From an uncultured Coriobacteriia bacterium (GTDB lineage Bacteria > Actinomycetota > Coriobacteriia > Coriobacteriales > QAMH01): DNA of 5,718 nucleotides. Where the stretch lies: the NCBI GenBank assembly GCA_949283445.1, contig CASDTD010000218.1, positions 1-5,718 on the forward strand, in the 5' to 3' direction. Below, in pieces: positions 1 to 5,718 of the stretch; position 1 is the stretch's first letter, and every line of letters starts with the position of its first letter. The notes under the pieces are model-generated. The model was given only the letters and a program-made list of their open reading frames with translations, was not told the origin of the DNA and did not search any database. Made by a program: the position numbers and the translations under genes.

Positions 1-3000
1 AGAACGTTCTCGTTTTGCCCGAGCGCTGCGATATGCCCTGGTCGGACAAGCAGCCCGATCTCAAGGTGGTCGGTGCGCGCACGCAGGCCATCGGCGCGTT
101 GGCGCTGGGGCGTGCGGTCGTCGTCGTGGCCTCTGCGCGCGCCTTGCTGCGCACGGTGGCGCCGGCTTCGGGCAACGTGTTCTCGCCGCTGGTCATCACG
201 CGTGATGAAGGCGTGGCCGATGGGGCAACCGGCGAGCTGCTCGCATACGAGGAAGTTCCCGAGCAGCTGACGGCGCGCGGGTACAAGCGGCTCGAAGAGC
301 TGGACGGGCCGGGCACGTTCACGGTGACCGGTGACACGATGGACATTTACGCGGCCGGGCAGACGGCGCCGGTGCGCGTGGAGTTCTTCGGCGACGACGT
401 CGACGGCCTGCGCCGGGTCGTGGCAAGTACCGGGCAGACCATCGGCGAGCTTTCTCAGGCCGAAATCTGGCCGGTACGCGAATATGCCGTCAGCGCGACG
501 GGGCTCGAGCGCTTGAGGCGCGAGCTCAAGCCGCGTCTGGCCGTCGACCAGAAGACGGTCGACGAGGTGAAGATGCTCGAAGACGGCATCGAGTTTCCCG
601 CGCAGGACCGTTACCTGCCCTATCTGTATCAGAAACCCGAACAGCCCATTGCCCATGTGAGCAGGGACGCTCTGGTCGTCGTGGCAGAGCCGCGTTCGCT
701 GTTCGATGACGCCTCGCGCCGTTACGATGAAATCTGCGCCATGGCACGCGAGGCCGGCATTTCCGACGACGAGGTCAATTTGCTGTTCACGGCGCCCGCC
801 AAGATGGATTTCGGTTCGCAGCAGCGCCTGACCTTGCTGTCCATCATGCGCGCGGGCGGTGCGGTCGACGTCGATTTGGCTGTCGAGCGTCCCAGTGTGC
901 AGGGGCGCGAGGAGAAGCTCTTCTCGCTTGTGCGCTCGCTGGTTGCCAAGAACACGACGACCGTGTTTTCCGTGCCCGACCGCCATGCGCGCGAGGACAT
1001 CGAGCTGACGTTTTCCGACCATGCCGTCTCGTTCGTGGAGCGGCTGAACGACTGCGCCGAGCCGCTTTCCCCCGAGCATCTCAACATCATCGACGTCGAT
1101 GTGGCGAGCGGCTTCGTCATGCCCGACGCGCATCTAGCGCTCATCTCGCTTTCGGATCTTTCGCGCCGTAGCGCGCATCGCAGCACGCACCGGCACATCG
1201 ACATCACAGAAGTGACTTTCCCGTACCAGCCGGGCGATTACGTCGTGCACGCAAGTCACGGCATCGCCCTGTTCAAGGGCATGGTCAAACGCGAGGTGGC
1301 GGGGATGGAGCGCGATTACCTGCTGCTCGCCTACGCGGAAGAGGACAAGCTCTATGTGCCGGTCGAGCAAATCGACCGTGTCACGCGTTACGTGGGGCCC
1401 GACGGTTCCGCGCCGCGGCTCACACGTCTGAACACCGCCGACTGGACACGTGCGGTAACCAAGGCGAAGAAGTCCGCCAAGAAGCTCGCCTTCGACCTCG
1501 TCGACCTGTACGCGCGCCGCTCCTCGGTCAAGGGCTTCACGTATTCGAGCGACAGCGTCTGGCAAGAGGAGATGGAGAGCATCTTCCCGTACGAGGAGAC
1601 GCCCGACCAGCTGCGCGCGATTGCCGACGTGAAGGCCGATATGGAATCGGACAAGCCCATGGACCGTCTCATCTGCGGCGATGTGGGCTTCGGCAAGACG
1701 GAGGTGGCGCTGCGCGCGGCGTTCAAGGCCGTGAGCGACCACCGCCAGGTCATGATCTTGTGCCCGACAACCATCCTGGCGCAGCAGCATTACGATACCT
1801 TCCACGACCGCTTCGCGCCCTTCGGCATCGAGGTCGAGGTGCTTTCGCGCTTCCGCACCGACGCGCAGCAGCGCCGCGCGCTCGAAGGGTTTGCCGCCGG
1901 CACGGTGGATGTGCTGGTGGGCACGCACCGCTTGCTCTCGCGTGACGTGAACCCCAAGAACCTGGGGCTTGTCATCATCGACGAGGAACAGCGCTTCGGC
2001 GTGCAGCACAAAGAGCAGCTCAAGAACTTGCGCGAGTCGGTTGACGTGCTCACGCTTTCCGCCACGCCCATTCCCCGCACGCTGCAGATGTCGCTTTCGG
2101 GCGTGCGCGACATGTCGCTCATCACCACGCCACCGCCCAACCGGCGCCCGGTGAAGGTGCACGTGGGCGAGTGGGACGAGGACATCGTGAGCGGGGCGAT
2201 CAGGCGCGAAATCGAGCGCGGCGGGCAGGTGTACTACGTTTCCAACCGCGTGAAGACCATCGACGACGCCCTGGCCCGCGTGGCGGACGCCGCTCCCGAA
2301 GCGCGCATTGGCGTCGCGCACGGGCAGATGAGCGCCCGTGCCATCGAGGCGGTCATGGAGCAGTTTTCCGCCGGGGAAATCGACGTGCTCATCGCCACGA
2401 CCATCGTGGAAAGCGGTTTGGATAATCCGCACACCAACACGCTCATTATCGAAGATTCGCAGCGTTTGGGTCTGGCGCAGCTCTACCAGCTCAAGGGCCG
2501 CGTGGGGCGTTCGCGCGTGCAAGCCTACGCGTATTTTCTGTTCCCACCGAACAAGCCCCTCACGCAAGAAGCCACCGAGCGCCTGCAGGCGATAGGGGAG
2601 TTCACGGATTTGGGCAGCGGCATGAAAGTTGCCATGCGCGATCTGGAGATTCGCGGCGCCGGCAGCTTGCTGGGGGCGGAGCAGAGCGGCAACATGAGCG
2701 CGGTGGGTTTCGACTTGTTCGCGTCGATGCTCGCCCAAGCCGTCTCGGACGCCCGCGGGGAAGACGCCATCGCGCACGAGGAGGTGCGCGTGGAGGTGGG
2801 CGCAGACTTCCTCATTCCCGAGGAATACATGCCCGCCGCCGACGAACGCGTGCTGTTCTACCGGCGCATCGCCGCCGCAGCCACCGTCGAGGACGTGGAG
2901 CGCGTGGAAGAGCAGATGCGCTCTGCAGCCGGGGCCCTTCCCGAGCCGGCGCGCAACATGCTCACGCGCGCGCGGCTGAAGGCGCTTGCCGCGGAATGCG

Positions 3001-3236
3001 GCGTCACGTCCATCGTGCAGTCGGGAAGCAAGGTCGTCATCCAGCCAGTGAGCGGCGCGCTGAAGGCCGCGCTCGACAAAAGCGACGGGGCGCGCAAGAC
3101 GATGGAGCGTCTGCGTGCCCTGTATTTCGCGAAGTCGGAGAAGTATCACGTGCCCGTGCGGGACGGCGAGCCAGTGCTCGAAGTCGCGCTCGAGGCTCTG
3201 AACGCGTTGTTCGACGTGGCCGAAGCGAACAGCTAG
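1..3236 (+). CDS. mfd: Transcription-repair coupling factor Mfd, 5'-truncated by window edge
   Basis: Mfd is a cytoplasmic ATP-driven DNA translocase that removes RNA polymerase stalled at lesions and recruits UvrA. The frame is already open at nucleotide 3, and the visible 1077 residues begin inside the N-terminal UvrB-like module, so roughly 55-75 residues lie upstream; the TTG at 15 is not the start. Counting the codon at nucleotide 3 as residue 1, the order is: UvrB-like module (about 1-290), RNA polymerase interaction domain from about 406 (PGDYVVH near 410-416), RecG-like motor with Walker A GDVGFGKT 559-566, DEEQ 660-663, SAT 686-688, QLKGRVGRS 829-837, translocation motif RGAGSLLG from 884, and the C-terminal D7 domain from about 940 to the TAG at 3234-3236. 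No frameshift is seen. Oddities: the Arg usual in the D2 VRG motif is Thr109, and the usual D7 DRFG is replaced by SAAG at 974-977. Assignment is essentially certain. Confidence 0.98.
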   Translation, partial: NVLVLPERCDMPWSDKQPDLKVVGARTQAIGALALGRAVVVVASARALLRTVAPASGNVFSPLVITRDEGVADGATGELLAYEEVPEQLTARGYKRLEELDGPGTFTVTGDTMDIYAAGQTAPVRVEFFGDDVDGLRRVVASTGQTIGELSQAEIWPVREYAVSATGLERLRRELKPRLAVDQKTVDEVKMLEDGIEFPAQDRYLPYLYQKPEQPIAHVSRDALVVVAEPRSLFDDASRRYDEICAMAREAGISDDEVNLLFTAPAKMDFGSQQRLTLLSIMRAGGAVDVDLAVERPSVQGREEKLFSLVRSLVAKNTTTVFSVPDRHAREDIELTFSDHAVSFVERLNDCAEPLSPEHLNIIDVDVASGFVMPDAHLALISLSDLSRRSAHRSTHRHIDITEVTFPYQPGDYVVHASHGIALFKGMVKREVAGMERDYLLLAYAEEDKLYVPVEQIDRVTRYVGPDGSAPRLTRLNTADWTRAVTKAKKSAKKLAFDLVDLYARRSSVKGFTYSSDSVWQEEMESIFPYEETPDQLRAIADVKADMESDKPMDRLICGDVGFGKTEVALRAAFKAVSDHRQVMILCPTTILAQQHYDTFHDRFAPFGIEVEVLSRFRTDAQQRRALEGFAAGTVDVLVGTHRLLSRDVNPKNLGLVIIDEEQRFGVQHKEQLKNLRESVDVLTLSATPIPRTLQMSLSGVRDMSLITTPPPNRRPVKVHVGEWDEDIVSGAIRREIERGGQVYYVSNRVKTIDDALARVADAAPEARIGVAHGQMSARAIEAVMEQFSAGEIDVLIATTIVESGLDNPHTNTLIIEDSQRLGLAQLYQLKGRVGRSRVQAYAYFLFPPNKPLTQEATERLQAIGEFTDLGSGMKVAMRDLEIRGAGSLLGAEQSGNMSAVGFDLFASMLAQAVSDARGEDAIAHEEVRVEVGADFLIPEEYMPAADERVLFYRRIAAAATVEDVERVEEQMRSAAGALPEPARNMLTRARLKALAAECGVTSIVQSGSKVVIQPVSGALKAALDKSDGARKTMERLRALYFAKSEKYHVPVRDGEPVLEVALEALNALFDVAEANS

Positions 3237-3244
3237 GGGCGAGC

Positions 3245-3278
3245 GGGTGCCTTTGTCACGTCAGGCCTACGGGCACCC
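3245..3278 (+). terminator. Hairpin just after mfd stop, possible terminator
   Basis: GGGTGCC at 3245-3251 is exactly complementary to GGCACCC at 3272-3278, giving a 7-bp GC-rich stem with a 20-nt loop that starts 8 nt after the mfd stop codon. No T-run follows the 3' arm, so it does not meet the usual intrinsic terminator pattern. It may mark or protect the mRNA 3' end, or help termination with Rho. Seen directly: the inverted repeat. Inferred: the role. Confidence 0.3.
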
Positions 3279-3335
3279 TGCTGACTGTCTGCACGCCTTG
3301 GACGGGGTGGGCGCGCGCCTGTTCGTGCGATGCGC

Positions 3336-3485
3336 GTTTGTGGAGCTTTTGTCCCAAGCGGAGTGGGCAGATGCATGGTTGACGAGCTTTTGCCTGCATT
3401 TATCGTCATGCGCTGGGGCAAAATCTCGTGAAACATGCGTTTTCGTTTCGTCGCTCTTCGTCACCGGGACAAAACCTCGTCAAAC
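3336..3485. repeat. Four-copy 20-bp repeat in nested inverted arrangement
   Basis: Four related 20-mers fit GTTTGACGAGNTTTTGYCCC. Copy 1 is at 3336-3355 (plus), copy 2 at 3377-3396 (plus), copy 3 at 3415-3434 (minus) and copy 4 at 3466-3485 (minus). Copies 1 and 3 each match copy 4 at 17 of 20 positions, and copy 2 matches it at 15; TTTTG is invariant. Copies 1 and 4 face each other and enclose copies 2 and 3, which also face each other. The inner pair could fold with stems TTTTGCC/GGCAAAA and ACGAG/CTCGT. The cluster lies between convergent genes. Possible roles are protein-binding sites, a bidirectional terminator or a mobile-element remnant. I do not recognise the family. Confidence 0.75.
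3377..3434. terminator. Imperfect long hairpin of inner repeat pair, possible bidirectional terminator
   Basis: TTTTGCC at 3388-3394 pairs with GGCAAAA at 3417-3423. After one C/T mismatch, ACGAG at 3382-3386 pairs with CTCGT at 3425-3429, giving 12 base pairs in two blocks. GCAT at 3396-3399 and ATGC at 3408-3411 could add an inner stem. The structure is nearly symmetric and sits between convergent genes, where a shared terminator is expected. The T-tracts lie inside the stem rather than after it, so it is not a standard intrinsic terminator, and the role is only inferred. Confidence 0.3.
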
Positions 3486-3526
3486 GTGTCCCCCCCCAGC
3501 ACGCGCGGCTTGCAGGAAGCGTTGCC

Positions 3527-4126
3527 CTATCCGTTGTGCATCTTGTTCCAGGCGTCGATGGTGCTTTGCATGGAATCCATCTTCGACTGCATGTCGTTGT
3601 TCGAGTTCGTGATTTGCTCGAGCTGTGTTTGCTGGTCGTTTACCTGCGCGTTCACGGAGCCGAACTGCCCGAAGACGCCGCCTTGCAGCACGAAGCGCAA
3701 GATGAGAATGACGAGCAAGACGGCGGCGATGGCCAGGCGCGGCATGAGCGAGCTCTGCGTCTGCGCCGGTGCGGGCTGGTTGAGGCGCGGCTGGCGCATA
3801 TCACGTTGCGACATCATCTGCGACGAGCGCGAGCGGTAGTTGTTCGTGTTCGGTGCGCGACGTCGCATCTGGTCGTCGACGTAAGGCGTGCGGTTGGCGA
3901 TGCGCGACGGCGTCTGCTGGTAGCGCTGCCGCTCTTGACGCGGGCGGTCCATCTGCGAGTGCTGTCGGCTTTGCTGCCCGCGGTAGGGGCTTTCGGCACG
4001 CGGCTGACGCGGCGCGTTCGCGCGTGGTGCTTGTCGAGGTGGGCGGCTGTCATATCCATCGCGACGGGAGCGCTGGTCACCCCGGGTGCTGCGGTACCGG
4101 TCGTTGTCTCTGCGGTAGTCGTTCAT
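3527..4126 (-). CDS. Arg-rich single-pass membrane protein with C-terminal coiled coil, unknown function
   Basis: A 199-residue protein of a family I do not recognise. ATG at 4126-4124 is chosen because AGGAG (4136-4132) lies 5 nt upstream; the in-frame GTG at 4129 would have only 2 nt of spacing. Residues 1-130 are low-complexity and probably disordered: 30 Arg, no Lys, many Gln, Asn, Ser and Pro. One membrane helix spans about 131-147 (LAIAAVLLVILILRFVL), with Arg144 inside it. The positive N-side predicts a cytoplasmic tail and an outside C-terminus. From 158 to 193, V158, V162, Q165, L169, I172, N176, M179, M183, M186, I190 and W193 follow an unbroken 4-3 spacing, a clear coiled coil with Asn at a core a position. 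It overlaps the upstream deacetylase stop by one base (TGATG), so coupled translation and a shared function at the envelope are likely. The tail could bind RNA, DNA or anionic lipid; this is speculation. Confidence 0.88.
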   Translation of the reverse strand: MNDYRRDNDRYRSTRGDQRSRRDGYDSRPPRQAPRANAPRQPRAESPYRGQQSRQHSQMDRPRQERQRYQQTPSRIANRTPYVDDQMRRRAPNTNNYRSRSSQMMSQRDMRQPRLNQPAPAQTQSSLMPRLAIAAVLLVILILRFVLQGGVFGQFGSVNAQVNDQQTQLEQITNSNNDMQSKMDSMQSTIDAWNKMHNG

Positions 4127-5070
4127 CACGACTCCTCATAGATAGAGGTCTGGTAGAAGCCGGGCGAGTCGTAGGTCAACGTCGAGAACGTGTAGCCCAG
4201 CTCTTTCAGGCCGTCGATGATTTCCGGCAGAGCTTCGGTTGTCGTGTCTTTGCCCGGATTGTCGTGCATGAGCACGCAGATGGGCGAATTCGTCTTGGCG
4301 AATTTCTTCGCTTCAGAAAGAACATTGTTGACGATTGTGTCCTTGGGCGTGTGCCCGTTCACGAACTGCGAAGGCTCGCTGTCACCGGCCAGGACGTTCC
4401 AGTCGAAGTACTGGTAGCCGCGCTTGATGATTTCCTGCGGCAGAGCCTTGCCAATCTCACTGTTGTAATAGGCGATGGTGGGGCTGCCGCCGGCAAAGCG
4501 GCAGATCTTGATTTCATGTCCAACAGCTTCTTCCAGCACCTTCTTAGTTTTGTCGAAGTCGCTGGTGAAGTAGTTCTGGACGTCGCCTTTGTAGTAGCTG
4601 TACGAGCTGTCCTGCGCCCAGTCGTGAATGCCCACGGCGGAACCCTGTGCCTCGATTTGTTTGCAAAGCTCCAAGTCGAGATAGGGGAACTCTTCGGTGT
4701 CTGCGAGGCAGAACCAGGTGCCCACCACGCCTTTCTCCTTCAGAATCTCGAGGTTCTTGGGCGTGAGGCTTTTGCTGGGGCCGTCGTCGAAGGTGAGGTA
4801 GCAGACCTTGCCCGAACCGTCTCCGTTAAAGGAGAGGCGTCCTTGCGCGTTGCGCCATTCCAGAGTCTTGTCGGAAAGCTGCGCGGTGAGTTCCTGGTTT
4901 TGCGCCTGCGCTTCGGCAACCTGCCCTTGCAGCGAGCTCAGGTTCTCTTGCGCCTTCGCGGTCTTGCCGCCGATGACCATAAAGAGCACCTGCTGGCCTA
5001 TGACCAGCACGAACAAGACCACCAAAGCGATGGTCAGGATGCGTCCTATGTCCATGTTCCTCGAGTTCAT
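4126..5070 (-). CDS. Membrane-anchored polysaccharide deacetylase (NodB/CE4 domain) with altered metal motif
   Basis: A 314-residue protein predicted to remove N- or O-acetyl groups from a cell-wall or surface glycan. Residues 1-9 are cytoplasmic, about 10-33 form a membrane anchor, and 37-72 form a coiled coil (a/d residues T37, A40, L44, L47, V51, A54, N58, L61, L65). The NodB domain runs from about 88 to 300: motif 1 TFDDGPS 93-99, motif 2 at H149, motif 3 RFAGGS 191-196, motif 4 FDWN 222-225 with D230, motif 5 LMHD 267-270. In CE4 enzymes motif 2 is H(S/T)xxH; here it is H-D-W-A-Q, so the second His ligand is Gln153, and motif 3 has Ala193 where Pro is usual. The fold is clear, but activity is uncertain. 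Starts at 5079 and 5055 are also possible; 5070 is preferred because GGTG lies just upstream. It is the first gene of a pair with the small membrane protein. Confidence 0.94.
   Translation of the reverse strand: MNSRNMDIGRILTIALVVLFVLVIGQQVLFMVIGGKTAKAQENLSSLQGQVAEAQAQNQELTAQLSDKTLEWRNAQGRLSFNGDGSGKVCYLTFDDGPSKSLTPKNLEILKEKGVVGTWFCLADTEEFPYLDLELCKQIEAQGSAVGIHDWAQDSSYSYYKGDVQNYFTSDFDKTKKVLEEAVGHEIKICRFAGGSPTIAYYNSEIGKALPQEIIKRGYQYFDWNVLAGDSEPSQFVNGHTPKDTIVNNVLSEAKKFAKTNSPICVLMHDNPGKDTTTEALPEIIDGLKELGYTFSTLTYDSPGFYQTSIYEES
4132..4137 (-). promoter_or_regulatory. Ribosome binding site deciding the start of the small membrane protein
   Basis: GAGGAG on the minus strand at 4137-4132 lies inside the last codons of the deacetylase gene and 5 nt before the ATG at 4126. 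The deacetylase stop TGA (4128-4126) shares its A with this ATG. The placement favours ATG over the neighbouring GTG and fits translational coupling. Confidence 0.8.
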
Positions 5071-5077
5071 GACACCC

Positions 5078-5086
5078 ATTATCCCA
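5078..5086 (-). promoter_or_regulatory. Possible extended -10 promoter for the deacetylase pair
   Basis: On the minus strand TG at 5086-5085, one base, then GATAAT at 5083-5078 matches the extended -10 pattern TGnTATAAT with one mismatch. I see no good -35 at 17 nt, which extended -10 promoters can lack. Transcription would start near 5071-5070, almost on the ATG at 5070. The mRNA would then be leaderless, or translation would start at ATG 5055 behind GAGGA (5062-5058), only 2 nt away. Inferred from sequence match only. Confidence 0.35.
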
Positions 5087-5137
5087 TAAAACGGCAGAAA
5101 GCCCCGATAATAGTGCGTTCGTTGGCAAAGGGAGCGT

Positions 5138-5160
5138 CTCGCGCCGTACATGCGCGCGAG
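5138..5160. repeat. 7-bp inverted repeat in deacetylase upstream region
   Basis: CTCGCGC at 5138-5144 is exactly complementary to GCGCGAG at 5154-5160, with a 9-nt loop. It lies upstream of the possible -10 element, so it could be an operator, or a hairpin in read-through RNA from uvrA. No T-run follows on the minus strand. Function unknown. Confidence 0.45.
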
Positions 5161-5161
5161 T

Positions 5162-5220
5162 GGACTCGGGCACTTGGGGCCTCTGCTGAGTCCCTTAGCA
5201 TGCGCATGTGTACTCAGCAG
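5162..5220. repeat. 9-bp inverted repeat with an overlapping, competing 6-bp repeat
   Basis: CTGCTGAGT at 5183-5191 is exactly complementary to ACTCAGCAG at 5212-5220, with a 20-nt spacer. The spacer holds the 10-bp palindrome CATGCGCATG at 5199-5208. GAGTCC at 5188-5193 also pairs exactly with GGACTC at 5162-5167. Because the two stems share 5188-5191, they cannot both form. On the minus-strand RNA this is a 1:2 versus 2:3 arrangement like an attenuator. The pairings are seen directly; any regulatory role is inferred. Confidence 0.5.
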
Positions 5221-5277
5221 CTGGGGCACGTGCGCGAAAGGGGCCCGGCGGGGACACGATGCGCCGTGATTCGCCAA

Positions 5278-5297
5278 GCCCCGTGCTCGGCAGGGGC
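5278..5297 (-). terminator. GC-rich hairpin after uvrA, possible terminator
   Basis: On the minus strand GCCCC (5297-5293) pairs with GGGGC (5282-5278). Inside, TGC pairs with GCA around a CGA loop, giving 8 bp with one bulged C. It begins 19 nt after the uvrA stop. Only two T residues follow, so it would be a weak intrinsic terminator, or an mRNA 3'-end structure used with Rho. Confidence 0.38.
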
Positions 5298-5316
5298 GTG
5301 AAGTGGCGCGCTCGTG

Positions 5317-5718
5317 TTACAACAGCTTCTTCAGGAAACGCCCCGTGTGCGATTCCGGTACCTGCGCGACCTGTTCGGGCGTGCCGCAGGCCACGATGGC
5401 GCCGCCTCCGTCGCCGCCTTCGGGGCCGAGGTCGATGATGCGGTCGGCCGCCTTGATGATGTCGAGGTTGTGTTCGATGACCAGCACGGTGTTGCCGGCG
5501 TCCACGAGGCGCTGCAGCACGGCGAGCAGCTGGCGCACGTCCTCGAAGTGCAGGCCGGTGGTCGGCTCGTCCAAGATATAGAAGGTCTTGCCGGTCTGGC
5601 GCTTGTGCAGCTCGCTGGCGAGCTTGACGCGCTGGGCTTCGCCGCCGGAAAGCGTCGTGGCGGGCTGGCCCAAGGTGATGTAGCCAAGGCCGACGTCTGC
5701 CAGCGTCTGCAGCTTGCG
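5317..5718 (-). CDS. uvrA: Excinuclease ABC subunit UvrA, C-terminal end (5' cut by window edge)
   Basis: UvrA is the damage-sensing ATPase of nucleotide excision repair; it loads UvrB and is recruited by Mfd to stalled transcription complexes. The window holds only the last 133 residues of a protein usually about 940 long, and the frame stays open to the window edge. Visible residues are the end of the second ABC ATPase: [15 protein letters not shown] leading to the signature LSGGEAQR (23-30 from the first visible codon), Walker B FYILDEP (46-52), TTGLH (53-57) and the switch histidine H83 in VIEHN. The C-terminus is GRFLKKLL followed by TAA at 5319-5317. The TTG at 5673 is internal and not a start. 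About 246 nt separate it from the next gene on the same strand, with a hairpin after the stop, so it is probably a separate transcription unit. Assignment is essentially certain. Confidence 0.98.
   Translation of the reverse strand, partial: RKLQTLADVGLGYITLGQPATTLSGGEAQRVKLASELHKRQTGKTFYILDEPTTGLHFEDVRQLLAVLQRLVDAGNTVLVIEHNLDIIKAADRIIDLGPEGGDGGGAIVACGTPEQVAQVPESHTGRFLKKLL

Noticed and set aside
1134..3149. 671-codon open frame antisense to mfd
   Set aside because: It lies fully opposite the unmistakable mfd frame. Its translation is rich in His, Arg and Ala with no recognisable motif, as expected from the complement of GC-rich codons.
3379..3406. Sigma-70 promoter with TTGACG and TATCGT in repeat copy 2
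   Set aside because: The -10 is poor, the spacing is 16 nt, and it would drive only antisense RNA into the small protein gene; the TTGAC match is explained by the repeat consensus.
3336..3485. CRISPR array
   Set aside because: The repeats change orientation, differ from each other, and have unequal spacers of 18-31 bp; no cas gene is nearby.
3490..3497. Run of eight C as a phase-variation tract
   Set aside because: It lies outside any gene, about 30 nt after the stop of the small protein gene and between convergent genes, so slippage would not switch a reading frame or an obvious promoter.
4126..5277. Longer deacetylase start at 5277 adding 69 residues
   Set aside because: The added stretch lies before a natural membrane anchor, is rich in Arg, Pro and His like translated non-coding GC-rich DNA, and spans the inverted repeats and the possible -10 element.
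3853..5301. 482-codon open frame antisense to the deacetylase and small protein genes
   Set aside because: It is the complement of genes with clear motifs and a ribosome binding site, and crosses the intergenic region without any protein-like pattern.
5071..5316. tRNA or known structured RNA gene
   Set aside because: I found no cloverleaf, CCA end or anticodon arm, only separate dyads.

Overview
The window is GC-rich chromosomal DNA from a bacterium. The nucleotide excision repair genes, the GC-rich codon use and a membrane-anchored NodB-type deacetylase with RFxGGS and FDWN motifs suggest an anaerobic actinobacterium of the Coriobacteriia/Eggerthellaceae kind. That placement is an inference from style; no taxonomic marker gene is present.

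Layout: (1) positions 1-3236, plus strand, hold nearly all of mfd, the transcription-repair coupling factor, cut at its 5' end by the window edge. (2) 3237-3526 is a convergent intergenic region with no gene. It holds a hairpin just after the mfd stop and four diverged copies of a 20-bp repeat, two in each orientation, arranged as nested inverted pairs. (3) 3527-4126, minus strand, encodes a small membrane protein I cannot assign to a family: an arginine-rich, lysine-free tail, one membrane segment, and a regular coiled coil. (4) 4126-5070, minus strand, encodes a membrane-anchored polysaccharide deacetylase. Its stop codon overlaps the start of the small protein gene (TGATG), so the two form a translationally coupled pair. 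(5) 5071-5316 is an intergenic region rich in inverted repeats, with a possible extended -10 promoter next to the deacetylase start. (6) 5317-5718, minus strand, is the C-terminal end of uvrA, cut by the other window edge.

Mfd displaces RNA polymerase stalled at lesions and recruits UvrA, so the two ends of the window encode partners of transcription-coupled repair, facing each other across an unrelated cell-envelope gene pair. The deacetylase and the small protein share an architecture: cytoplasmic N-terminus, one membrane helix, then an extracytoplasmic coiled coil with uncharged flanking positions and one core Asn. This suggests they work as a complex at the cell surface.

Points most worth a second look are the nested repeats at 3336-3485, a deacetylase active site lacking the second histidine of the usual metal triad, the matched coiled coils of the coupled pair, and changes on both sides of the expected D2-D7 autoinhibitory interface of Mfd.
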